Notes: generated from the sequence alone by a model not told the origin. DNA of 64,000 bases from Azolla caroliniana (GCA_043228905.1 JBHGNT010000001.1:11036001-11100000); one strand, 5' to 3'. Counted from the stretch's first letter, positions 1 through 10,142 are shown. Numbers and translations: made by a program.

Positions 1-13
1 ATGATGCAATGTG

Positions 14-70
14 GGGGGTTGAACCTATGACCTCTTGGTCTTATTAGAAAACCTTACCAATTGAGCTACA
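14..70 (-). repeat. tRNA-like (SINE head) remnant
   Basis: Read on the minus strand, 52-69 gives GTAGCTCAATTGGTAAGG, a good Pol III box A, and 15-25 gives GGTTCAACCCC, a good box B. Spacing is shorter than in a complete tRNA and no acceptor stem can be paired, so this is a tRNA-derived SINE head or a tRNA-like relic rather than a working tRNA gene. Confidence 0.5.
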
Positions 71-345
71 TCCATCTATGCATTATTGCATTGTATTGTA
101 AGATTCAACTTATTACATTTTAGGTTAATCACTAGAACTTTCAAGAAACTTCTAGAGAATGCATCTTCATGCACTCTCTAGATGTTTCCTAGCTTACATG
201 CATATCTCCACATTCTTGTATAAATAGTTGGGTGCACCTTGATTACAATCAAGGTGAACAACACCAGTTACGAAAGCATAATTCAGTTCTCGCCCTGTTG
301 TCTATTTCCTCTCTCTCTTTCTTGCTCTCTTGTCTATGCTCTCTC
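71..345. other. Non-coding flank of element A, promoter-like
   Basis: No coding sequence is seen. A TATA-like motif (gtataaatag, about 220-229) is followed by a pyrimidine-rich tract that continues, after removal of element A, into the ctctctatctc run at 41461. This could be part of an LTR or promoter into which A inserted, but no partner repeat was found in the window. Confidence 0.35.
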
Positions 346-803
346 TGTTACGGGCATGACCATATAATATCCCATGGTGAGAATTTACCGTAGTATTATA
401 TACACGTGGATAAGTGTGAGGGTTAAACGAGAATGTAAAGAAGGGGAAGATTACTTTTAATCCTCGGGATTGAGACAACCCATTAGGCCAAGTGTGAACT
501 TGCCTAGGGGCCTTGGGTCTCGCTATAAATATGAGGCCTAGCTACCCTCATTTCATCATCATCTTTTGACAACATTGAGACTCTGTTCTTGTGGTGGGTC
601 AACTCTTGTAGCAAGCGCGCCAACACCAGGTACAACTCGACGCCACGGCAGTGGTATGGGACGCTAATTGAGGCTCAAGTCCGTCTCGATCCCTTCGCTC
701 GGGGGTGGTTGGGTGGATCATCACCCTTCTTTCTCTCTCTCCTTTCTTATTTCTTATATCTTTTATCCTTATCATATGCTTACATTAGACCATAACTCTA
801 ACA
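346..803 (+). repeat. Element A 5' LTR
   Basis: A 458-bp LTR bounded by TG and CA. It holds a TATA box (ctataaata, about 523-531) and matches 41004-41460 along its whole length at about 93% identity. Confidence 0.9.
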
Positions 804-804
804 A

Positions 805-816
805 TTGGTATCATAG
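805..816 (+). other. Element A primer-binding site (tRNA-iMet type)
   Basis: TGGTATCATAGC starts two bases after the LTR end. It differs by one base from TGGTATCAGAGC, the standard plant initiator-methionine tRNA primer site. Confidence 0.8.
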
Positions 817-2480
817 CTCATGTTTCTAATGTTTCTTTTGTTGGTTTTTGTTTTCTTCTTGATTGATGGTGATTGATCGACGACAGTCAACCTTGATCCA
901 GATAACAATCAACAAAGGAACTTCGATAACTTTTCCTTCTTCTTCTTTTCTATTGTTTCTTCTCCCAATCTAATCATGTATAGTCAATATGTGTTTTCTT
1001 TTATTGATTCAATGATGTTGTAGTGGTAATTAATTGGTTGTATAAAACGTTTACATATGTGTATGAGGTCAATACCTCATTTGACATATATTTGATATGT
1101 GATTCGTGTCGAATGCGTACAAGGTTAATACCTCAATTGCATATTACGTTCACATACATATGTTACGTATGTGTATGAGGTCAATACCTCGATTTCTAAC
1201 TAAATGATATGTGTTTGGTGTTGTATGTGTAAGAGGTTAAAACCTCAATTGTGTATTACGATTAACCCTTATTTTTTGATGTTTCGTGTGTGTAGAGGCT
1301 ATATGCCTCGATTACATCATTGTTGGCTATTTGATATTATGATTTTTTTTAATATATGCATATGTGGTCACGTGTATACGTATTTGATCATATATATGTG
1401 ATAAATATACATATGTGTATATTAGTTATTACGTTATTTCTATATCGTATGTGTATATTCGGGGAAAGGATCTTGGTGGCCGTCCTCACATTTTTGTGTG
1501 AATGACATAGTCACCATCCTTTTTTCAACAAATTTTTTTTGTTGACATCCTCATTGGTCACTTCGATTTCGTTACGTAACGAAACGATCATAGCCACAGT
1601 GATGTTGAGAACATAGGGCTTGACCCACTTCATGTCAGGTTGCTCCTAGGACACACATATCCAACATCCCTCCCTCATTACATGGATATGATGCCACCAT
1701 GAGATCATTCTTATGAAAGGCATTCGTAATGACGTAACCATGTGATGGGCCACGTGGGCCTACTACGAAAAGAGGGCTCATTTGGCTTGAACATTAGGTT
1801 GCACTTTGGCGTATGCCATTGTAATTATGAGACTTGAGGTTAGGTAACGTACCAACATAGTTTGTGGTAAACAAAGGGAAATAAGGACTCTTGACATATA
1901 TGTTTCTTTTAAAAAAAACATATATGGGCAAATGTCTCGCATATCTCTTATACACATAAAACATTCAACATGAGCAACCTATTTGGTTAGCTTAAGTGTT
2001 TAATACATTTGTTCTTGAGGTCTCTAGTTCAAATATGACCAAGACCATACAACATTGTTGATACATATGACTATAATACATGTTTAGACTTTAGGTCTAA
2101 GTGCACTTCGGGGTCCTCCTAATAGGACTTAAAGAGCCGAAACCACATATGTGGGCACAGAAACATAGTTTATTGTTAACATTTTTTTCGTGTATAAACT
2201 ATTCATGACGCGAACATACATGGTTGAGCCTCGGGGAGCCGCCATGAAAAAATCGATATAGAGATTAGGGAAAGACATTCATTTGTCACCACCATGGTTT
2301 TTAAAACACCTTTGTGTTACCATAGTAACCTGATCTTGAACCTAATTTCATACGTCTAGAGGGGTATTGACGTGAGATCATGATATCGATTAATGTTGGC
2401 CCATGATATGTTTACATCACAACTTTATGTTATGACTATTTGTCTAACCTTATCCTATTTCTTTGCCAGAAATAATCAGT
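817..2480 (+). other. Element A untranslated leader
   Basis: Long non-coding leader between the primer site and gag. It contains the palindromic repeats at 1061-1312. The rest is AT-rich with no open frame of note and nothing else recognised. Confidence 0.5.
1061..1312 (+). repeat. Five spaced GAGGT-n4-ACCTC palindromes in the A leader
   Basis: Imperfect palindromes of the form GAGGTcaatACCTC occur near 1065, 1122, 1176, 1233 and 1295. Each is embedded in a similar unit (tatgtgtatgaggtcaatac and variants) and spaced about 54-62 bases apart. The last copy is degenerate (gaggctatatgcctc). Confidence 0.6.
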
Positions 2481-2482
2481 CA

Positions 2483-2731
2483 ATGGCTCAGAATAACGGC
2501 CCGATGTCATCCGCTCAAGCGAAAGGAACTCAAGGAAATCCTCTTGGACCAATGTCCGTTGAGTCATATTTTTTACAAATACAACATTTCCTTAGTTCAA
2601 CCGTGCATCAAATGTCCGAACTTCGGCAATATCAAAGTGCTCTTGAGGCACGTGTCATTAGTTTACAATGTGAGACTAATAGACCTGATGAGTGCCAAGG
2701 TGAACCATCATTTGTCGTTAAGTGTCATTAG
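2483..2731 (+). pseudogene. Element A gag N-terminal fragment
   Basis: A short frame starting MAQNNGPMSSAQAKG runs for about 80 codons into a Gln/Leu-rich stretch (HQMSELRQYQSALEARVISL) that could form a coiled coil, as at the start of many gypsy gag proteins. It stops in a tandem duplication and is followed by unrelated inserted sequence, so the capsid domain and zinc knuckle are absent. Assignment to gag rests on position (after LTR, primer site and leader, same strand as the integrase tail) more than on a diagnostic motif. Confidence 0.45.
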
Positions 2732-2943
2732 TTTACAACGTGAGACTAATAGACCCGATGAGTGTTAGGGTGAACCATCATTTGTCGTATTTTTTACAAA
2801 TACAACATTTCCTTAGTTCAGCCGCGCATCAGATGACCAAACTTCGGCAATATCAAAGTGCTCTTGAGGCACGTGTCATTAGTTTATAACATGAGACTAA
2901 TAGACCCAATGAGTGTCAAGGTGAACCATCATTTGTCGTTAAG
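2568..2943 (+). repeat. Tandem duplication inside A gag remnant
   Basis: A segment of about 86 bp (attttttacaaatacaac to cttgaggcac) occurs at 2568 and 2788. A following segment of about 65 bp (gtgtcattagtttac to aaccatcatttgtcgt) occurs three times, near 2654, 2722 and 2874. Copies differ by a few substitutions. Confidence 0.75.
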
Positions 2944-3001
2944 CCATTTACGAGAGAAAAAAAGGAAAGAACCGAAGAAGCAATCGGCACGCTGTCGTAA
3001 A

Positions 3002-3555
3002 GTTTCGTGTGCGTGTCACTTGAACGGGACTGTCGGGGCCTTGGACCGGGGAGACAAAAGTAGTGAGGAACTGGGAGATTAAGACAAAGACATGGGGAAA
3101 TATACATAAGTTTTGATATAATATAGGGTTTTTGTTTTTATTTATTTTCAATTGTTAGGCTTGACACCACGATTTCGGTGGTTATTACAATAATCGGTTA
3201 TAAAACAACCAAAGGGGCTAAAATAAACCGGCGAAGGCGAGTCTAGGGCTCCGAGTCTGACTACTTCATATGGCTATGTTGCCTCGATTCGGAGTAGCTC
3301 TTGTGCCACTACAACCTCCCTTACGCCATCGACTACTAAGTTGACTACCATCGAGATGCCAAAGAAGTTCCTGTATAAGGAATCCAAGCCCTAAAATATC
3401 TCAAATAAGAAGCATAATAGAGGCAAAACTCTCAAACCCTAAAATCTTAACTCCTCTAGTATGTTGAGGAGAAAAGAAGAAGTTCTCAAACACTAACCCT
3501 AGAAGGAAAAGATGAAAGAGAATGGGAGGCTACCAAACCCTAACCCAAGAAGGAA
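3002..3555 (-). repeat. Family F LTR copy, inverted
   Basis: The reverse complement matches 3640-4306 almost throughout. Both arms share the block cttatgtatatttccccatg, the block aggcaacatag, the TTAGGG-rich stretches, and the end near gtctc-ccaaggc-agtcccgt. It is an LTR copy of family F in opposite orientation, joined head-to-head to the next copy across about 85 bp. Confidence 0.75.
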
Positions 3556-3574
3556 AAGATGAAAGAGAAAGGGA

Positions 3575-4322
3575 TAAGGAGAAAGGGGTCGCCCATTTTG
3601 CCGTAGGGGTGTACCACTAGGGTTTCATCTTCTTCTTCTTGGGTTAGGGTTTGGTAGCCTCTCTTTCTCCTTATCACCTTCTCTTTCATCTTTTCCTTCT
3701 AGGGTTAGGGTTTGAGAGTTTCTTTCTACTTTTCTTGTTTTCTTGTCAACATATTAGAGGACTTAGGATTTTAAGGTTTGTGAGTTTTGCCTCTATTATA
3801 TTTCTTACTCAAGAGATTTTAGGGTTTGGGTTCCGTATCATCAACTTCTTCGGCATCTCCGTGGTAGCCACTCGGTGGCTGGTTGCGGAAGGGAGGTTGT
3901 AGTGGCACGAGGGCTACTCCGAATCGAGGCAACATAGCCATGGGAAGTAGTCGAGCTCGGAGCCCACTAGACTACCTTTGCTAGATTATTTTAGCCTTTG
4001 ATTATTTGATAACCGATCGTCGTAAAAACCACCAAAATCGTGGTGTCAAGAGAAGCAATTCTAAAGAAAAAAAAAACTCGTTTTGATTCATAGCCGTTTT
4101 TTATTAATCCTGAAATTGATTCTATGTAAGAAAGAAAACCACCGAAATCATGGTATTAAACCTAACTGTTGTTGAAAGCCTATTTCATATCAAACTTATG
4201 TATATTTCCCCATGTCTTTATCTTAATCTCCCACTTCCTCACTACTTTTGTCTCGCCAATCCAAGGCTTCGGCAGTCCCGTCCGAGCGACACACGCATGC
4301 GAAAGAGTGATAGGGGAGGACA
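3575..4322 (+). repeat. Family F 5' LTR (start truncated)
   Basis: LTR-like sequence ending ...gaca just before a tRNA-Trp-type primer site. Its gcccattttg and gtgtaccactagggttt stretch is shared with 4815-4905 and, more distantly, with the LTRs of element C (near 12830 and 26955). The beginning is lost at the inverted junction. Confidence 0.65.
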
Positions 4323-4538
4323 TTGGTGAACCCGACGTGAAAGAGTGGTAGGGGAGGACTGACATAGATGAAGAAAATTTCATGGAGATCATGTCAAAGA
4401 CGATGGTGGATTTCACGAGGGCAAGGCGCAACGTAGAATAAAAAATACAAAAAAAACAAAGGTTGACAACCTTTGGCCCTAACACATCACTTTTTTCTTT
4501 GGCACATGCCAGAGGATGTGCAGTTTGGTGGGGGTGGA
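4323..4538 (+). mobile_element. Family F TRIM-like internal region
   Basis: Only about 216 bp separate the primer site TGGTGAACCCGACGTGAA (4324-4341) from a polypurine tract (tttggtgggggtgga, ending 4538). This is the layout of a TRIM. The primer site is identical to that of element C and matches the 3' end of plant tRNA-Trp. The polypurine region also matches that of C (26708-26720), so F looks like an internally deleted relative of C. No coding capacity is seen. Confidence 0.65.
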
Positions 4539-4905
4539 TGTCGTGGTGTGGCGTGTGCAATGTGAGAAAAAACGAGGTTCCACACACATCTCATGAAATA
4601 ATGTATAATAATAATAATAATAAGTAACTTGTAGTAGCTTAGTGGTTACGACTTATAAGTATATGTAGAGAGGTGTAGAGTTTGAGTCTCTCTTCGTACA
4701 AATCAAGGAGTATTTTGCTCCCCTTCCATTTTTGTGATAAAGGAAATAAAATAAAAAAAGCATGTAATGTTAAAATAAGCTCCTCTTTGCTCTATAAGAG
4801 AGGAGGGATAGGGCTTATTTGGGGTTCGCCCATTTTGTCTTCTAGGGGTGTACCACTAGGGTTTCATCTTTTACTCCTCTTCTTCTTGGGTTAGGGTATG
4901 GTAGC
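4539..4905 (+). repeat. Family F 3' LTR, left part (interrupted by element B)
   Basis: Starts TGTCGTG directly after the polypurine tract, like the C LTR. A TATA-like motif (ctctataagag, about 4788) precedes the conserved gcccattttg block. The LTR is cut at 4905 by element B and resumes at 10574. Confidence 0.65.
4626..4700 (+). repeat. tRNA-like (SINE head) inside F LTR
   Basis: A box A-like GTAGCTTAGTGGTTACGAC (about 4632) and a box B-like GAGTTTGAGTCTC (about 4678) lie about 45 bp apart, after an (aat)n run. This suggests a small SINE or tRNA relic in the LTR U3 region. Confidence 0.4.
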
Positions 4906-5336
4906 TGTCAGGAATAGTACTAAAACAGAGATGGAATTAGTACTAAGAACAGCAGTACTATTAGTACTAAGAGGACGGGACTGCGTAAGATTCCCGAGAG
5001 AGGAAGTGAGAAGAGGAGAGAGAGAGAGATAGCGAGAATGAGAGAGATGATGACAGCAGCTATATATTATGTGAAAAGATAAGTACAAGCGGCTAAGAGG
5101 CTTAAGACTGGCGTTGAACCAATTTGGTTCAAAACAATGCCTTGTGCCTCCTTTTATAGTGTTTTTAGGAATAATCTTGAAGCTTCTAGAATGTTCCAGA
5201 GAGATCTGGAATATACATCAATTTTCTATGATAAAGTATAAATGAAAATAATATCCTACAAAATACAATTCCTAATCTAATGGTAAGAGCTCGACCCATG
5301 TAGCATAAAGTCATGGGTTCGAGTCTTGCCATGACA
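4906..5336 (-). repeat. Element B 3' LTR
   Basis: Runs TGTCAGGAATAG to GCCATGACA on the plus strand and is a copy of 10143-10573. On the minus strand it carries the TATA box TATAAAA (5158 down to 5152). Confidence 0.92.
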
Positions 5337-5347
5337 CTATCTCCCCC

Positions 5348-8300
5348 TTAAAGACGACGAGTGGAACGAGTCGGCGCTAACTGCGGACCGGGTTTGTCCG
5401 GATACTTTCGGTGGAAATCAGCAAGAAGATCTTGTGCATTGGCAACATTCTCGACGGGTTCCCAAGTATGTTCGCTCGGACTATAACCGAGCCAATCGAC
5501 CAAGTAATAAAGTTTGTTGCGAACAAGTTTGGAATCGAGGATGGCAGCAACTTCATACTCCGGGCCGTCGTCCAACTCCAACGGGGGCGGCGGTGGTGTC
5601 ACACGATCGGGAATGGTGTTTGCTTTATAAGGTTCAAGAAGAGAACAATGGAAAACCGGATGTATCTGAAACTGCGGAGGGAGATCCAGGCGGAAGGTGA
5701 CATCATTAATCTTCCCCGTAATACGGAAAGGACCGAGTCGTCGATAATCCAACTTGTCGCACGGTCGAGTAGTCTTGATGTGACGACGTAAGAGCCATAC
5801 TCGATCTCCGATGGCAAAAGAGGAGGGAATCCGATGACGATCCGCATAAGTCTTCTGTGTGTGTTGAGCATGACGAAGGTGAGTAGAGAGATCCATCTGG
5901 ATCTTGCGTAGCCTCTCCAAATGGTCCTCGGCACGAGGGTTGGTAGGTAGCTCCGGAGTGTCGATCACCGACCAGCGAGGATGGAAACCGGTATAAGCGA
6001 GAAATGGGGAGACCCGAGTCGAGGAGTGAATAGCATTATTATACGCAAACTCCGCAAAGTGGAGAATCTCGGCCCAATCGTCCTGTTGATAACTCAGGAA
6101 ACACCGGAGATATTGCTCCAACGTTTGATTTGTTCGTTCCGCCTGTCCGTCAGTTTGAGGATGGTAGCCGGAGGAGAGGTTGCAGGAGACCTTGAGCATC
6201 CTGAAGAGATGCTGCCAAAATTTGGAGACAAATTGCGGGCCTCGGTCACTGATAATACTGTCTGGTAGGCCATGATGCCGAAATACCTCACGCATAACAA
6301 GAGTGGCGGTTTCCTCGCTAGTGATGGCTTTAGTACATGGCACAAAATGTGCCATCTTCGTATATCGATCGACGACGGTTAGGATAGCATCGAACCCCTT
6401 CGAGACCGGCAGATCTGTAATAAAATCAAGACAAATAGACTGCCATGGCTTACTTGGAATTGGTAAAGGTTCCAACAAGCCATATGGATGGTGTCGTGGC
6501 ATCTTTGCTCGGCAGCAAGCATCACAGGTCCGAACATAGTCGTCGACAAAACGGCGCATGTGGGGCCACCAAAAAGATCGCTGCACTAACTCCAACGTCT
6601 TGGTACTACCGAAATGTCCCGCCCTATGGGTGTCGTGACAATGTTGGACGATTTGAAGGCGACCGGAGCAATCGGGGACATATACGCGCTTTTTAAAGAA
6701 TAACAAACCATCATGATATTCGAATTGTCGGTAGTCAATACCTGGTTGTTGAGACTGAGAACAGGATGCCCGAGAAGTATCAATGTGCGCCAGGATGTCT
6801 TGAGCAAAACTATCCGTCTTCAAGGTTGCACGTATGTCATCGATAATCCGTGAATCCATCGGGGTGTGAAAAATCCGCGTCGTGTGCAATCGTGTTGGTC
6901 CCAAGATTACTTGCTTTTGATTATCAAATGTTGCGTCACCAGGACGAGGTGCAAGATATGAACGCCGTGATAGTGCATCTGCTTTTCCTTGCTGCTTCCC
7001 CGGTCGATATGTGATTTCGAAGTTGAAACGCGTGAGGAATTGCGCCCACCAAGCTTGCCGTCGATTTAGTACACGAGCGTTCTGAAAATAAGCAAGATTT
7101 TTATGATCGCTAAAGACAATGACCTGATGTGGAGAGCCCTCTAAGAAATGCCGCCATTGTACAAATGAATCCACGATGGCTAATAACTCCTTGTCATGTA
7201 TTTCGTAGTTGATTTCTGCGACATTGAATTTGCGCGAATGGAAAGCCACCGGATGCAACTCTTCTTTATCGCCTTGTTGAGAAAGGATGCTACCGAGGGC
7301 GAAATCTGATGCGTCGGCCTCCATGATGAATGGTTTGCTTGTATCCACATGAGCTAGAATCGGTGCTGATGTAAAGGCTTTCTTAAGATGCCGAAAAGCC
7401 ATATCTGCTTCGATGGACCAAAGAAATGCTTGGCCCTTCTTCGTAAGTTGTGTGAGAGGTAAAATAATCTTTGAGTAATCCTGTATAAACTTACGGTAGA
7501 AGTTAGCAAAGCCTAGAAAACATTGTACATCTCGTACCGACCGTGGAATTTGCCAATCTAGTACAGTTTGGATTTTAGCTGGATCCATGGCGATGCCCTT
7601 TGAGGAGATGACGTAGCCTAGAAATTCCACTTGCTTGCAGTCAAAGCTACATTTCTCTAGCTTGGCATAAAGACCATTCTCGCGGAGTCGCTTTAGTACT
7701 AATAGTACATGAGAATCGTGCTCTTCCTGGGTCTTCGAATAAATCAACAGATCATCCAGATAAATGATCAAACAGATATCCAAGAGGTCTCTGAATATAT
7801 CATTTGCCATGTGTTGGAAGACTGCGGGTGCATTGGTTAGGCCAAACGGCATAACAGTATACTCGAAATGCCCATACCGCGTGCGAAAAGCGGTCTTCCA
7901 CTCATCTCCCGGTCGGATCCGCACGAGATTATACGCTCCTCGTAGGTCGATTTTAGTAAAAAACTTGGCACCATTAACTCGCTCTAAAAGACTTGATATA
8001 AGAGGAAGTGCATACCTATTCCGGATGGTGACTTTATTCAATCCGCGGTAATCAACGACAAGACGAAGTGAGCCATCTTTCTTCTTGACAAAGAAGATGG
8101 GTGCACCGGCCGGAGATTTCGAATGACGGATGAACCCGCTTGCCAAGTTCTCCTCTATGTAGGCTCGAAGGACTTCTAACTCGGTGGGTGACAAGTTGTA
8201 AATTGGTCCCCATGGTGGCTCGGTTCCTGGTTGTAAATCGATGGGACAGTCATAGGGACGGTGATGAGGAAGGGTACCGGCTTTTACCTTGTCAAATACA

Positions 8301-8920
8301 TCGGCATAAGGATGATATTTTGCCGGAAGTTGTATTGAGGAGTCCTTCTTAATAGTGCTAGAAGGATGTACTGATATGGCAAATAGGAACATTGCCTCCT
8401 TGGGTCCTTCTTCGCGTAGTTGATGGAGTGAAATGGTCGAAATTCGGTGAGTTGATTCTTGGGGTGGTCGATATCGGACTTCTCTTGTTCTCCAATCTAT
8501 GGCTGGATTATGTAATTCAAGCCAAGGTAATCCTAGGACAATGGGATGCTCTGGACTACTAATTATATTAAATGATATTATACACACAAAACTACCTAGG
8601 ACAACTTGAATGGGTTCTGATTCTTCTACAATATTCCCGGAAGCAATGGGACGACCATCAATGACCACTACAGATGCGGGACAAGGAAGTTTTCTTAAGG
8701 ATATCTGAGAAGCTTGGGCAAAATTTCGATCCATGAAACAGGAATTAGCTCCGGAATCTAAAAGTGCTAGGACGGGTACTGGGGGAGTACTTTTAGTACT
8801 AACAATGACTTGGGCTAGGAACACATTGCTAACTTGCTTGGAAGGAATGGAACCACTAATGGGCTGTACAGATCTAGGGCTGCTGTCCAACCAAATGGCT
8901 CCTATTTTGGCTGGACTCAA
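5348..8920 (-). CDS. pol: Element B pol polyprotein (PR-RT-RH-IN-chromodomain)
   Basis: An uninterrupted frame of about 1,190 codons. In order: aspartic protease with ALLDSGANS near residue 54; reverse transcriptase with MPFGLTNAPAVFQ and the catalytic YLDD near residue 380; RNase H (MEADASDFALG, DKELLAI); integrase zinc finger (HCHDTHRAGHFG then CDACC) and D,D,E core (LDFITDLP, SDRGPQF, AERTNQTLEQYL); and a C-terminal chromodomain (YEVAAILDSK, YYLVDWLGYSPSEHTWEP). RT and integrase wording is closest to fungal and fish sushi/Tf1-type chromoviruses as I know them. There is no good ATG at the start: the frame opens just inside the end of gag. It is therefore probably translated as a Gag-Pol fusion by -1 frameshifting. 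All catalytic residues I looked for are present. Confidence 0.93.
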   Translation of the reverse strand: MSPAKIGAIWLDSSPRSVQPISGSIPSKQVSNVFLAQVIVSTKSTPPVPVLALLDSGANSCFMDRNFAQASQISLRKLPCPASVVVIDGRPIASGNIVEESEPIQVVLGSFVCIISFNIISSPEHPIVLGLPWLELHNPAIDWRTREVRYRPPQESTHRISTISLHQLREEGPKEAMFLFAISVHPSSTIKKDSSIQLPAKYHPYADVFDKVKAGTLPHHRPYDCPIDLQPGTEPPWGPIYNLSPTELEVLRAYIEENLASGFIRHSKSPAGAPIFFVKKKDGSLRLVVDYRGLNKVTIRNRYALPLISSLLERVNGAKFFTKIDLRGAYNLVRIRPGDEWKTAFRTRYGHFEYTVMPFGLTNAPAVFQHMANDIFRDLLDICLIIYLDDLLIYSKTQEEHDSHVLLVLKRLRENGLYAKLEKCSFDCKQVEFLGYVISSKGIAMDPAKIQTVLDWQIPRSVRDVQCFLGFANFYRKFIQDYSKIILPLTQLTKKGQAFLWSIEADMAFRHLKKAFTSAPILAHVDTSKPFIMEADASDFALGSILSQQGDKEELHPVAFHSRKFNVAEINYEIHDKELLAIVDSFVQWRHFLEGSPHQVIVFSDHKNLAYFQNARVLNRRQAWWAQFLTRFNFEITYRPGKQQGKADALSRRSYLAPRPGDATFDNQKQVILGPTRLHTTRIFHTPMDSRIIDDIRATLKTDSFAQDILAHIDTSRASCSQSQQPGIDYRQFEYHDGLLFFKKRVYVPDCSGRLQIVQHCHDTHRAGHFGSTKTLELVQRSFWWPHMRRFVDDYVRTCDACCRAKMPRHHPYGLLEPLPIPSKPWQSICLDFITDLPVSKGFDAILTVVDRYTKMAHFVPCTKAITSEETATLVMREVFRHHGLPDSIISDRGPQFVSKFWQHLFRMLKVSCNLSSGYHPQTDGQAERTNQTLEQYLRCFLSYQQDDWAEILHFAEFAYNNAIHSSTRVSPFLAYTGFHPRWSVIDTPELPTNPRAEDHLERLRKIQMDLSTHLRHAQHTQKTYADRHRIPSSFAIGDRVWLLRRHIKTTRPCDKLDYRRLGPFRITGKINDVTFRLDLPPQFQIHPVFHCSLLEPYKANTIPDRVTPPPPPLELDDGPEYEVAAILDSKLVRNKLYYLVDWLGYSPSEHTWEPVENVANAQDLLADFHRKYPDKPGPQLAPTRSTRRL

Positions 8921-8929
8921 TCGTTTAAC
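8885..8929 (-). promoter_or_regulatory. Probable -1 ribosomal frameshift signal between gag and pol
   Basis: On the minus strand the last gag codons read GAG TTA AAC GAT TGA. GTTAAAC (8929-8923) is a slippery heptamer in the correct register (zero-frame codons TTA and AAC). After a 6-nt spacer (GATTGA, which includes the gag stop) comes a hairpin with arms GTCCAGCCAAA and TTTGGTTGGAC: 11 pairs, one G-U, 10-nt loop. Slipping back one base enters the pol frame (AAA CGA TTG AGT). The -1 frame has a stop just upstream, so the shift must occur within about 15 nt, exactly where the heptamer sits. Confidence 0.75.
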
Positions 8930-10074
8930 TCTTCATCTAATTGACTAAGGATTTCAAATTTATTTGAGATACTTGGGCTATTAGTACTACGACTACTATC
9001 TGACACTCTATTAGTACTATTAATACTATCAGACACTCCAAAGGGAAGAATTGACTCAGGTTTAGTACATGCGACGATTTGATTTACCTGTCTTCTTGGC
9101 CTATGGGGACAATTGATGGCGATATGTCCTGGTCCACCGCAATAAAGACATAATCGATTGGCACGTCGTCGTTGCTTTTCTTCTTCCGATAACGGGCCGC
9201 GTCGACGCATGGTATCGATCTCCATCGGTGTCGAAGTATTTGCTTGAGGTGTGTCTCGTGCAAACGGTTTAGCCGCGACTGCGGCGTAAGTGGACTCTGG
9301 CCTAGAGCGTGGTATCTGTAATTGACGTTCTGAACGCCGTTCAAAAAGGCGGTTGTCACATCGAACTGCTCGACTGATTGCCTCCGTAAGAGACTTTGGT
9401 TCTTCGGGGAAAGTTAGAAGTAGATCTTTGACATCGTTTCGCAAGCCATAGCGAAACTGCTCCATTAGTGCTTGATCATCCCAGGGTATATCTGAAGCAA
9501 GTAGGCGGAAATCCGCCGCGTAGGCAGAGGCTGGACGATCGCCTTGACGCAATCGCCGGATCTTGTTGATCGCCGTCCTGATGCTGTCGGTGTCTCCAAA
9601 GCAGGCTTTAAACTCACCAATAAAATCTTCAAAGTTATTAAGTAAGGGTGATTGTTTTTCTAGAAGCGGAGCAAACCATGCCAAGGCTGAGCCGCTAAGT
9701 AGCGTGCCTATTAGGCCGACTCGAGATGCATCAGTGGGATATCGGGAAGGATGCATCTGGATGACTAAGTGTACCTGATTAAGGAATCCCCGGAATTGCG
9801 AACGCGTTCCATCAAATTTCACAGGAAGTCCAATCTTGGGCTCTTTATGAAATCCTTGGGGACTGGATCCTTGTTGTTGCAACGCTGCTTCGAGTTGTTG
9901 TACCCGTAACGCTAACTCCCCATGTTGTTGTTGCGTTTGTTGTTTTTCTAGAGCGATTTGTTGCAGATCCCCTATCAGCCGTTGGTTTTCTTGTTCCAGG
10001 GCAACAAACTTTTCTTTTAGGCACTGTAGCTCGGAGAAAACGGATTGGTATTCTTGGACGCTAACAGTAGCCAT
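8917..10074 (-). CDS. gag: Element B gag
   Basis: A 385-codon frame with a clear ATG at 10074. The N-terminal 80 residues are Gln/Glu/Leu-rich and likely coiled coil. The capsid-like region (about residues 90-240: LPVKFDGTRSQFRGFLNQ, SGSALAWFAPLLE, LRQGDRPASAYAADFRLLA, LMEQFRYGLRNDVKDLLL) matches the sushi-ichi/PEG10 type of gag. A single zinc knuckle, CLYCGGPGHIAINC (CX2CX4HX4C), lies near residue 310. The tail is Ser/Asn-rich. Its stop overlaps the start of pol. It forms the virus-like particle shell that packages the element RNA. No defects are seen. Confidence 0.92.
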   Translation of the reverse strand: MATVSVQEYQSVFSELQCLKEKFVALEQENQRLIGDLQQIALEKQQTQQQHGELALRVQQLEAALQQQGSSPQGFHKEPKIGLPVKFDGTRSQFRGFLNQVHLVIQMHPSRYPTDASRVGLIGTLLSGSALAWFAPLLEKQSPLLNNFEDFIGEFKACFGDTDSIRTAINKIRRLRQGDRPASAYAADFRLLASDIPWDDQALMEQFRYGLRNDVKDLLLTFPEEPKSLTEAISRAVRCDNRLFERRSERQLQIPRSRPESTYAAVAAKPFARDTPQANTSTPMEIDTMRRRGPLSEEEKQRRRANRLCLYCGGPGHIAINCPHRPRRQVNQIVACTKPESILPFGVSDSINSTNRVSDSSRSTNSPSISNKFEILSQLDEELND

Positions 10075-10128
10075 AGTATAGGGAAAAGGGTAGGAGGATG
10101 AGGGAGAGTGGCAAGTAGGCTAGAGGAA

Positions 10129-10140
10129 AAATTGGTTCAA
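10129..10140 (-). other. Element B self-priming site
   Basis: Two bases inside the 5' LTR, the minus strand reads TTGAACCAATTT. Its exact complement AAATTGGTTCAA lies in the LTR with its 5' end at 10362, 33 nt downstream of the first T of the TATA box. It would therefore form the first 12 nt of the RNA. No tRNA-type TGG primer site is found at this place. Confidence 0.75.
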
Positions 10141-10142
10141 AC

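Noticed and set aside
14-70. Functional tRNA gene
   Set aside because: Box A and B are present but no cloverleaf with acceptor and anticodon stems can be built.
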